From positions 1 to 5,632 of the forward strand of contig CAMEXG010000130.1 in the NCBI GenBank assembly GCA_945947045.1: a stretch of DNA of 5,632 nt, given 5' to 3'. Positions 1 through 5,510 of this stretch are shown here, piece by piece. Source of the DNA: an uncultured Spirochaetales bacterium (GTDB lineage Bacteria; Spirochaetota; Spirochaetia; Sphaerochaetales; Sphaerochaetaceae). The notes beneath the pieces were generated by a model. That model was not told where the DNA came from and ran no database searches. It saw nothing but the letters and a program-made list of their open reading frames with translations. Each line of letters begins with the position of its first letter. Position 1 is the first letter of the stretch. Position numbers and translations under genes: made by a program.

Positions 1-515
1 AAGAAAATCATAACTCCATTAGCTACTACAGGAAAGAGGTATACGTTTGTTTTTTCTAATGGCTTTTTACTCATCATGGAATAAACAGCCATTTCTTCAT
101 CTCTAAAATCTTGCCACAGTTCGTCACTTCCATCTTCTGTATCGTATAGAACCAAAAGAAAACATTGTTCGTTTTCGTGAAGCTCTAATTGAGTCAATCG
201 AAGTTTTTCCCAACGAAAGAAAGATAGCTCTTCTTTCTTGTTGTTCCATCTCTGCATTTCTATCCATACTTTCTCTTTTCCTTCTGCTTCTATCTCCAAA
301 TCAGTGACATTTTCGTTCTGGTCTGAGTCAAATACATGCTTTTGACATGTAATGTTCGTTACTTTGATGTTGTCACTAATAGCGAGCTCTAAGAATTTCT
401 CGATTATATAGAAAGTCTCAGGTGTGCCTTGGGAAAAGAAACGTCTGAATTTAAGATCTGCTACAATAGGCAGTTCTTTGACCTTTTCCTTAATACTCTT
501 TTTTTTACGGGACAT
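1..515 (-). CDS. Rpn-like PD-(D/E)XK nuclease / putative transposase, 3' end cut by window edge
   Basis: Partial gene: 171 codons from an ATG at 513-515 run leftward, open to the window edge. A strong AAGGAG (521-526) lies five bases before the ATG, which fixes the start. The protein begins with a basic stretch (SRKKKSIKEK), then LPIVADLKFRRFF (residues 15-27), the D..F...F opening typical of the Rpn/T_den_put_tspse/PDDEXK_2 group. The likely nuclease core is TDLEIEAEGKEKVWIEMQRW (71-90), with D72 as the metal-binding acidic residue and E86-x-Q88 as the ExQ variant of the (D/E)xK motif. Family knowledge: Rpn proteins are DNA endonucleases that promote RecA-independent recombination, and many related members are annotated as transposases without proof. 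The gene lies 54 bases after ispDF on the same strand and looks more AT-rich than malQ, which would suit an accessory gene. The C-terminal half is not visible, so intactness is unknown. Family assignment is fairly sure; activity is not. Confidence 0.75.
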   Translation of the reverse strand, partial: MSRKKKSIKEKVKELPIVADLKFRRFFSQGTPETFYIIEKFLELAISDNIKVTNITCQKHVFDSDQNENVTDLEIEAEGKEKVWIEMQRWNNKKEELSFFRWEKLRLTQLELHENEQCFLLVLYDTEDGSDELWQDFRDEEMAVYSMMSKKPLEKTNVYLFPVVANGVMIF

Positions 516-569
516 ATTTTCTCCTTATCTATATAACGCGAAAATGCCCCGATTTGTCGAAAAATGCCT

Positions 570-1718
570 TTAGTCATCAAGGAGAACAACGACTTCAGCT
601 TTTATGGCATCTCCTTTACCAAGAGCATCCAAGCCTTCGTTTGTTTTGGCTTTTATGCTTACTTTATCCATATCGACAGAGAGTAGTCCTGCCAGGCTTC
701 TTCTTATCTCAATAATGTGGGGATTGAGTTTAAAGCCCTCCAGGGTAATAGTTGCATCTATGTTTATGATAGATGGTTGTGTTTTTTCTAGTATTTCTTT
801 TAAGAGTTCCTTTGAGTCGGCATCCTTCCATTTCTTTTCTTCAGGTGGAAAATATGTCCCTATATCCCCCATGGCTTTAGCCCCTAGAAGAGCGTCGATT
901 ACAGCATGTATCAGCACATCTCCATCAGAGTGTGCCACTTCACCCTTTGTATGATCTAAGAGAACACCTCCTAGATATAGCTTTCTTCCTTCTTCCAGTC
1001 TATGTATATCGTTGCCAAATCCAATTCTCATATTCCGTTTATTTCTCTTTAGATCATCTTTCCAAGTGATCTTAATATTATCTTCGTTACCTTCTACTAT
1101 TTTGACTTTTCCTCCACGGGAAGAGAAAAGAGAAGCGTCATCGTCAAAGCTCTCGTCTTCTTTCAGCGTTGAATATATAGAGAGGATCTTTTCTCTTTGG
1201 AAGACCTGTGGCGTCTGTATCCTCCACACCCTGTTTCTATCTACGCGGTCAAGAATGAAAGAGTTTTCATCTGCTCTCTTCATGGCGTCGCTTACTCTTA
1301 TTCCAGGTATTGCTCCTCCATAACTCTCGGCAGCATAAAGACAATTACATATTGTGTCTCTATCTATAAAAGGTCTTGCTCCATCATGGATCGCTATAAG
1401 AGAGTAATCGGAGAAAGAAGAGAGATAATCCATTGCATGAGAGATGGACTGGGTACGGGAGGCGCCGCCTTCTATGAAAGCAATTGGGATTTCTCCCTCT
1501 ACTTCTCCCAAGGAGGCTTTCATTTCTTTTTCTCCTCCCTTTGGAACAGTGACGACTACTCTCTTTAACTCCGACAGAGGGAGAAATGCATCAAGAGCCA
1601 TTCTCACGATGCTTTTTCCATTAATGAGGGAGTATTCTTTCTTAGCTCCCCCTTGTCCATTGTTAAATCTCTCGCTTTTACCTGCTGCTGTTAAAATAAG
1701 TGCAAAATCTTTAGACAT
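570..1718 (-). CDS. ispDF: Bifunctional IspD/IspF, MEP isoprenoid pathway enzyme
   Basis: A 382-residue cytosolic fusion of two MEP-pathway enzymes. Residues 1-228 are IspD, which makes CDP-methylerythritol from methylerythritol 4-phosphate and CTP: LTAAGKSERF (9-18) with R17, K26/K27, GGASRTQS (84-91), HDGARP (111-116), TPQVF (169-173) and EGNEDNIKIT (209-218) with K216. Residues 230-382 are IspF, which makes the cyclic diphosphate MEcPP: MRIGFGNDIHRL (230-241), AHSDGDVLIHAV (262-273), GDIGTYFP (284-291) and TNEGLDALGKGDAI (359-372). The zinc ligands expected from E. coli D8/H10/H42 are D237, H239 and H271. Both halves have normal length and intact motifs, with almost no linker, and the IspF start Met survives as M230. 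The start ATG lies inside the end of carD (8-base overlap ATGTCTAA) with only a weak Shine-Dalgarno, suggesting translational coupling. Such fusions are known in some Alpha- and Epsilonproteobacteria and in treponemes. Confidence 0.97.
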   Translation of the reverse strand: MSKDFALILTAAGKSERFNNGQGGAKKEYSLINGKSIVRMALDAFLPLSELKRVVVTVPKGGEKEMKASLGEVEGEIPIAFIEGGASRTQSISHAMDYLSSFSDYSLIAIHDGARPFIDRDTICNCLYAAESYGGAIPGIRVSDAMKRADENSFILDRVDRNRVWRIQTPQVFQREKILSIYSTLKEDESFDDDASLFSSRGGKVKIVEGNEDNIKITWKDDLKRNKRNMRIGFGNDIHRLEEGRKLYLGGVLLDHTKGEVAHSDGDVLIHAVIDALLGAKAMGDIGTYFPPEEKKWKDADSKELLKEILEKTQPSIINIDATITLEGFKLNPHIIEIRRSLAGLLSVDMDKVSIKAKTNEGLDALGKGDAIKAEVVVLLDD

Positions 1719-2205
1719 TCTCTAGTCTTGAAAAAACTATCTTTCTCATCTCCCTGTTGTCTTTATCTAATACTACACTAGATTCGTCAAGAAGGCGAGA
1801 CAGGGCTGTGTCATAGAGCTTCTTTTCCATAGTAGGTAGAGCCTTGGTCTTTTGTCTTCTATATAGATGGTTTACCACAATAGCAGAACCAGCCAAAGTC
1901 CCTTCTCTCAAAAGGTTTTGGTTTTCATTTAATCGCTGCTTCCAATCATTTGTAATAGCGTGGGAGTTGTCGGAAAGAAGAGACAGGGCCTTCTCTACGT
2001 TTTCTTTAGTCTCAAGGTGCCTCAACCCCAAGCTTGATGCTTTTTCTTCTGGAACAAGGACAGTGGAATTATCTGAAAGAGACTGGAGTTTAATGTAGAA
2101 ACAGTCGTTTCTCTCTTCTTTTTCTTTTATTCTGCATATGCCGAAAGATGGATAGACAACCATTTCCCCTATCTCGAAATTTTTAGATAATTCTGTATAT
2201 TCCAT
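1711..2205 (-). CDS. carD: CarD/CdnL-family RNA polymerase-binding transcription regulator
   Basis: 164 residues from the ATG at 2203-2205. N-terminal CarD_TRCF (RNAP beta-interacting) domain: NFEIGEMVVYPSFGICRI (9-26), then a beta-rich stretch to VLVPEEKASSLGLRHL (49-64). The C-terminal helical DNA-binding half contains TNDWKQRLNENQNLLREG (85-102) and AIVVNHLYRRQKTKALPTME (108-127). W88 aligns with the conserved Trp that mycobacterial CarD inserts at the upstream edge of the open promoter bubble. Family role: CarD stabilises RNAP open complexes at rRNA and many other promoters. The reading frame stays open up to a TTG at 2239-2241, adding twelve residues (MTNLLFSDRYKY), but these are not family-like and no Shine-Dalgarno precedes it, so I chose the ATG; its own ribosome site is also weak. 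The gene overlaps ispDF by 8 bases. The carD-ispD-ispF order also occurs in mycobacteria (Rv3583c-Rv3581c). Normal length for the family. Confidence 0.9.
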   Translation of the reverse strand: MEYTELSKNFEIGEMVVYPSFGICRIKEKEERNDCFYIKLQSLSDNSTVLVPEEKASSLGLRHLETKENVEKALSLLSDNSHAITNDWKQRLNENQNLLREGTLAGSAIVVNHLYRRQKTKALPTMEKKLYDTALSRLLDESSVVLDKDNREMRKIVFSRLENV

Positions 2206-2287
2206 ATATTTATATCTATCAGAAAACAATAAATTAGTCAAAAGACGACAGAGGAAAGAAATTTATTTTACCTGTCTGGCCTGAATG

Positions 2288-2338
2288 TTTGACCCAGCTA
2301 TTATGTCTTTTTTATTCACTTTGACACCCATTATGTCT
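2288..2338. repeat. Imperfect direct repeat TTTGAC...ATTATGTCT, 30 bp apart
   Basis: ATTATGTCT occurs at 2300-2308 and again at 2330-2338, exactly 30 bases (nearly three helical turns) apart. Each copy is preceded by TTTGAC, at 2288-2293 and 2320-2325, with a gap of six and four bases respectively. The downstream copy runs into the malQ -10 hexamer. A more divergent third match, CTGTCT at 2272-2277, lies about 31 bases further upstream. The position within a promoter region fits a regulator-binding site, but no specific regulator is indicated. Confidence 0.45.
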
Positions 2339-2343
2339 ATAAT
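2315..2343 (+). promoter_or_regulatory. Predicted sigma-70-type promoter of malQ
   Basis: TTCACT (2315-2320, four of six matches to TTGACA), a 17-base spacer, then a perfect TATAAT (2338-2343). Transcription would be expected to start six to eight bases after the -10, at about 2349-2351, which is the malQ start codon (2350-2352). Taken literally, this gives a leaderless or nearly leaderless mRNA. A better -35 word, TTGACA at 2321-2326, lies only 11 bases from the TATAAT and is too close to pair with it. An alternative -10, TATTAT at 2299-2304, would leave a leader of about 40 bases but lacks a spaced -35. Confidence 0.5.
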
Positions 2344-2349
2344 GAGGGT

Positions 2350-3870
2350 ATGAAACATAGAGAAAGAAAAACCGGAGTTCTTCTCCACATTACATCCCTT
2401 CCTTCACATTATGGTGTCGGAGATCTCGGGGACGAGGCTTATAGTTTCGTAGATTCAATCAGCGATAAGGGTATAACCCTATGGCAGATTCTGCCTACAG
2501 GTCCTACAGGTTTTGGTGACAGCCCATATGCAGCAAGATCCGCCTTTGCTGGAAATGAGCTCTTTATTTCACCGAAGGCCCTTTATCTACAAGGCTGGCT
2601 TGATATAGATGATGTCCTTGTGAAGGCAAAGGAGAGCGATAGAGTCGACTATGGAGAAGCAAGGAGAATAAAGATGCCTATGCTTTTCAAGGCTGCTTCT
2701 AATTTCCTTACAAATGCTGAAAAAGAAGAAATGGATGATTTCCTCTCTTTCAGAAAAAAAGAAGGATGGTGGCTTGAAGATTATGCACTGTTCCAGGCTC
2801 TCTGTGCAAAATACAATGATTCAAGATGGTTCAGTGAATGGCCTAAGGAGTTGAGGGTAAGAGAGAAGAAGGCTATGGACAAGGCAAGAAAAGAACAGAA
2901 GAGCCTTGTGGATATCTACTGTGTCCTCCAGTATTTCTTCTTTACTCAGTGGGACAAGCTTAAGAAGTATGCCAATGAAAAAGGCGTCGAGATTGTCGGC
3001 GATATTCCAATCTTTGTTGCTTCTGACAGTGTAGACGCTTGGACGAATACAAAGCTTTTACAGTTCGACGAGAACTGTGTACAGGAAGCTTCTGCAGGTG
3101 TTCCACCGGATGCATTCTCCGCCACAGGCCAGTTATGGGGGAATCCTCTCTATGACTGGGATGAAATGGAGAAGGACGGATATGATTGGTGGATTAAGAG
3201 AATAAAGGCGAACTTTAAACTTTCCGATGTAATAAGAATAGACCACTTCAGAGGCTTCGAGGCATATTGGAGAGTTCCTAAGGGCGAAGATACTGCCATT
3301 AATGGCGAATGGGTCAAGGGACCGGGACAGAAGTTCTTTGATAGAGTAAAGGAAGTATTCGGTGATAATCTCCCCATTATCGCTGAGGATTTGGGTGTCA
3401 TTACAGAGGAAGTGGAGGCTCTTAGAGACGATAACAAGCTTCCCGGTATGAAGATTCTTCAGTTTGCTTTCGGATTTAACGACGAGGGTGAGTTTGATAC
3501 CACAAATGAATACCTTATCCATAATATGGGGGAAGTGTCGGTAGCATATACAGGCACCCATGACAACAACACGACTGTCGGTTGGTATAACTCTCTTGAT
3601 GACGGAACAAAGGATATTGTCAGAAGATACTTTGAATGTGGTGACAACGAAGTGTTGTGGAAGATGATCAGAGCCCTCTTGATGAGTAATGCAATGTGGG
3701 TGATCTTCCCGATGCAGGATATTCTGGGACTTGGAGAAGAGGCAAGAATGAACGTGCCGTCAACCTGCGGTGCATCTAACTGGTCCTGGAAGATGAAGAA
3801 AGAAGACATTACATCTCCGTCTTTAGAAGGTATTAAATACTATTCGAAACTTTACGGCAGGGCAAAGTGA
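2350..3870 (+). CDS. malQ: 4-alpha-glucanotransferase (amylomaltase, GH77)
   Basis: 506 residues, the usual length of a bacterial amylomaltase without the N-terminal extension of enterobacterial MalQ. It transfers alpha-1,4-glucan segments between maltodextrins, releasing glucose, in cytosolic maltose/glycogen metabolism. Motifs in order: RKTGVLLHITSLPSHYGVGD (6-25), GDSPYAARSAFAGN (56-69), VGDIPIFVASDSVDAW (216-231), GVPPDAFSATGQLWGNPLYDW (250-270), VIRIDHFRGFEAYWRVP (294-310), IIAEDLGVIT (343-352) and AYTGTHDNNTTVGW (399-412). Catalytic residues by family alignment are nucleophile D298, acid/base E346 and transition-state stabiliser D405, with R296 beside the nucleophile; all are present. 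The ATG is the only reasonable start, since the conserved RKTGVLLH block begins at residue 6. GAGGG at 2344-2348 ends one base before the ATG, too close for a normal Shine-Dalgarno. First gene of a rightward operon; its stop overlaps the rsmE start by four bases. Confidence 0.97.
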   Translation: MKHRERKTGVLLHITSLPSHYGVGDLGDEAYSFVDSISDKGITLWQILPTGPTGFGDSPYAARSAFAGNELFISPKALYLQGWLDIDDVLVKAKESDRVDYGEARRIKMPMLFKAASNFLTNAEKEEMDDFLSFRKKEGWWLEDYALFQALCAKYNDSRWFSEWPKELRVREKKAMDKARKEQKSLVDIYCVLQYFFFTQWDKLKKYANEKGVEIVGDIPIFVASDSVDAWTNTKLLQFDENCVQEASAGVPPDAFSATGQLWGNPLYDWDEMEKDGYDWWIKRIKANFKLSDVIRIDHFRGFEAYWRVPKGEDTAINGEWVKGPGQKFFDRVKEVFGDNLPIIAEDLGVITEEVEALRDDNKLPGMKILQFAFGFNDEGEFDTTNEYLIHNMGEVSVAYTGTHDNNTTVGWYNSLDDGTKDIVRRYFECGDNEVLWKMIRALLMSNAMWVIFPMQDILGLGEEARMNVPSTCGASNWSWKMKKEDITSPSLEGIKYYSKLYGRAK

Positions 3871-4574
3871 ATATAATCCTCTTTGACAAAGGTGAAAGAC
3901 ACTTCGACAGTAAAGACGATAGAGTGATACATATCAGAAAAGTCCTCCACATGGGAGTGGGGGACTCTTTCCATGGTGGTGAGATTAATGGATGGGAAGG
4001 AAAATGCAGGATAGAACGCTTTGACGATAATGGCCTGGACTTCTCATTTACTCCCGAATTTGATTCTTCTTCTCTCTATCCTCTTACAATGATCATAGCT
4101 CAAGTCAGGCCTATATGCATGAAAAGGATACTAAGAGAAGCGGTATCGCTGGGAGTAGGAAAGCTTATTCTTCCCATCTCTGATTTGGGAGAAAAGAGTT
4201 ATTCATCAGCTTCTTTATATACGGAAGGCGAGTATAAATCGATCCTCCTGGATGGAGCCATGCAAAGTGGAAAGACAGGGGTGAGCGAATGCATCGTCAC
4301 CTCGAATATTGAAGAAGCCATAAAAGAAGCAGGAGAGGGTGAGAGGCTCCTGTTGGATAACGTCATAGGAGCAAGGCCTCTATCTTCCTTATCTTTGGAA
4401 AACAAGAGGGTAGTACTTGCAATAGGGCCGGAGAGAGGATGGTCTGAAAGAGAGAGAAGTGTATTCATCTCCTCCGGTTTCTCTCCTGTTTTAATTGGTA
4501 ACAGAATCCTCAGAACAGAGACGGCTGCCGTCTCCGCTCCATCCATTGCTTTATCACGAATGGGGTTGATATGA
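3867..4574 (+). CDS. rsmE: 16S rRNA (uracil1498-N3)-methyltransferase RsmE
   Basis: 235 residues, normal for RsmE, a SPOUT-class methyltransferase that uses S-adenosylmethionine to methylate U1498 of 16S rRNA. The N-terminal PUA-like RNA-binding part includes DRVIHIRKVLHMGVGDSF (18-35). The C-terminal trefoil-knot part includes RPICMKRILREAVSLGVGKL (81-100), IGPERGWSERE (186-196) and LIGNRILRTETAAVSA (209-224), which form the SAM-binding knot. GPERGW replaces the commoner GPEGGF/L, and AMQSGKTGV (131-139) replaces the common EQSxR segment; both look like lineage variants, not damage. Translation starts at GTG 3867-3869, overlapping the malQ stop as GTGA, with CAGGG (3857-3861) placed as a ribosome site. 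The stop overlaps the next gene as ATGA, so it should be co-transcribed and translationally coupled on both sides. Confidence 0.93.
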   Translation: MNIILFDKGERHFDSKDDRVIHIRKVLHMGVGDSFHGGEINGWEGKCRIERFDDNGLDFSFTPEFDSSSLYPLTMIIAQVRPICMKRILREAVSLGVGKLILPISDLGEKSYSSASLYTEGEYKSILLDGAMQSGKTGVSECIVTSNIEEAIKEAGEGERLLLDNVIGARPLSSLSLENKRVVLAIGPERGWSERERSVFISSGFSPVLIGNRILRTETAAVSAPSIALSRMGLI

Positions 4575-5353
4575 GTGAAGAAACACTATCATTGATTTGG
4601 AGTCGCAGAACTATAAGAGACTTTGAAAGAAGAGAAGTCGAGAAAGAGACGGTAGATAAGCTAAAAGCCATGACACTTCGAGCCCCCAGCGCAGGGAATA
4701 TGGAGATGTACTCTATATTGGAAGTGGAGGATAAAGAGAAAAAGAAACAGCTTGCTGCTATCTGCGACAACCAGAAGATGATAGAGAATGCACCACTAGT
4801 TTGGATTTTCCTTTGTGATATGGAGAAGTGGAAGAAGTACTTCATTTTCTCCAAGAGCCCTGAGAAGTTTAATATACCAATGCCTGAACTAGGGGCTGGA
4901 GATATGCTTTTATCTTTTGAAGACACAGTAATTGCAGCAGAGAACAGCGTCATTGCAGCTGAGGCCTTGGGCTTGGGATCCTGCTATATAGGGGATGTAT
5001 TGGAAAACGGAGAGAAACTGGTGGAGCTTTTTTCATTGCCCCGGCATGTGATTCCCGCCGCCATGGTAATCTATGGATACCCCAAGTCAAAGGAGAGATT
5101 CCAGTCTACTCCTCGCCCTGATATCAACTCGTCAATCTTTATGAAGGATAGCTATAAAGAAAGGACATTTGAGGATCTGGAAGACGAGTACAAGGGACAT
5201 AGGGAGTATAACAGGGAACATAAACGTCTTCCATTTAATGGAGAGGGAACTGTTGCAGATGAGTATTATGGACGAAAGTATACCTCAGAGTTTATGGCTG
5301 AAATGAATAGATCGGCCCTCTATTATATAGAGCGTTATCTAGAAAAAGAGTAG
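4571..5353 (+). CDS. NfsA/FRP-like FMN-dependent nitroreductase family oxidoreductase
   Basis: 260 residues, the length of the NfsA/Frp branch of the nitroreductase superfamily: homodimeric cytosolic FMN enzymes that use NAD(P)H to reduce nitroaromatics, quinones or flavins. Visible signatures: WSRRTIRDF (10-18), whose SRR binds the FMN phosphate; LRAPSAGNMEMYSILEV (36-52); NAPLVWIFLCD (73-83); DTVIAAENSVIAAEALGLGSCYIGDV (118-143), the central helix and FMN-contacting loop; LFSLPRHVIPAAMVIYGYP (153-171), a family-typical strand; and TPRP (180-183). The acidic/aromatic tail (about 195-260) contains many Tyr, Arg and Glu residues and fits the extended C-terminal arm of this branch. The physiological substrate cannot be read from the sequence. 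The ATG overlaps the rsmE stop as ATGA; GGGG at 4562-4565 may serve as the ribosome site. Last gene of the operon, ending in TAG with no clear terminator after it. Confidence 0.9.
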   Translation: MSEETLSLIWSRRTIRDFERREVEKETVDKLKAMTLRAPSAGNMEMYSILEVEDKEKKKQLAAICDNQKMIENAPLVWIFLCDMEKWKKYFIFSKSPEKFNIPMPELGAGDMLLSFEDTVIAAENSVIAAEALGLGSCYIGDVLENGEKLVELFSLPRHVIPAAMVIYGYPKSKERFQSTPRPDINSSIFMKDSYKERTFEDLEDEYKGHREYNREHKRLPFNGEGTVADEYYGRKYTSEFMAEMNRSALYYIERYLEKE

Positions 5354-5363
5354 TTAATTATAA

Positions 5364-5382
5364 TTCTTTTAGATTAAAAGAA
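5364..5382. other. AT-rich hairpin after the nitroreductase gene
   Basis: TTCTTTTA (5364-5371), loop GAT, then TAAAAGAA (5375-5382): a perfect 8-bp inverted repeat eleven bases after the stop codon. The stem contains a single G-C pair and no T-run follows on the plus strand, so it would be a poor intrinsic terminator. It might be a weak terminator or mRNA 3'-end structure, or chance in AT-rich sequence. Confidence 0.35.
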
Positions 5383-5394
5383 ATATAACCATAG

Positions 5395-5486
5395 ACTTTA
5401 GATTGTACCATAGATAAACTTTAGATTATCTCATATACAAACTTTAGAATATCCCATACAATAACTTTAGATTATCTCGAGTGATA
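5395..5486. repeat. Tandem array, four copies of a 23-bp unit
   Basis: ACTTTAGA begins at 5395, 5418, 5441 and 5464, an exact 23-bp period with no gaps. The first eight bases are invariant; copies 1, 2 and 4 continue ACTTTAGATT and copy 3 reads ACTTTAGAAT. Copies 2 and 4 share the longer ACTTTAGATTATCTC, and copies 1-3 keep a C-CATA block near unit positions 14-18. The far end of the unit diverges, most in copy 4. A degenerate earlier copy may begin near 5366 (CTTTTAGATT). There are no unique spacers, so it is not a CRISPR. The array lies downstream of both flanking genes, not in a promoter. Confidence 0.85.
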
Positions 5487-5510
5487 TCCATTGATTAAAA
5501 TAAAAAAAGA

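Larger units (their letters stand above)
2206..2349. promoter_or_regulatory. Divergent intergenic region between carD and malQ
   Basis: 144 bases that must hold the promoters for the leftward carD-ispDF operon and the rightward malQ-rsmE-nitroreductase operon. The right part has a good malQ promoter candidate, listed separately, and two direct copies of TTATGTCT, also listed. For carD the best -10-like hexamer on the minus strand is TAAAAT at 2265-2270, five of six matches to TATAAT, but no convincing -35 lies at the right distance. A TTGACT at 2236-2241 on the minus strand has no well-spaced -10. No hairpin or riboswitch-like structure was recognised. Confidence 0.6.
5354..5510. other. AT-rich convergent intergenic region with tandem repeats
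   Basis: 157 bases between two genes that point at each other. It holds an AT-rich inverted repeat and a four-copy 23-bp tandem array, both listed separately. Near its right end, T-rich sequence on the minus strand (5494-5509) directly follows the stop of the HTH gene and may help end its transcript, although only weak, short stems precede it. No reading frame of note is present. Confidence 0.6.

Noticed and set aside
604..1725. Four plus-strand open frames opposite ispDF
   Set aside because: They mirror the ispDF coding strand, overlap each other in different frames and show no domain signature.
2206..2241. Extended carD start at TTG 2239-2241
   Set aside because: It would add twelve residues not typical of CarD proteins and has no ribosome site; the ATG at 2203-2205 gives a normal family N-terminus.
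2321..2343. TTGACA (2321-2326) with TATAAT (2338-2343) as the malQ promoter pair
   Set aside because: The 11-base spacing is too short for a sigma-70-type promoter; TTCACT at 2315-2320 gives 17 bases.
3133..3809. Open frames of 95-142 codons on the minus strand inside malQ
   Set aside because: They lie wholly opposite a gene with all GH77 catalytic motifs, match no family I recognise and have low-complexity Ser/Leu-rich content typical of antisense shadows.
4199..4953. Minus-strand open frames opposite rsmE and the nitroreductase
   Set aside because: Both plus-strand genes have clear family motifs throughout; the antisense frames have none.
5395..5486. CRISPR array
   Set aside because: The repeats are contiguous with a 23-bp period and have no unique spacers; no cas gene is near.
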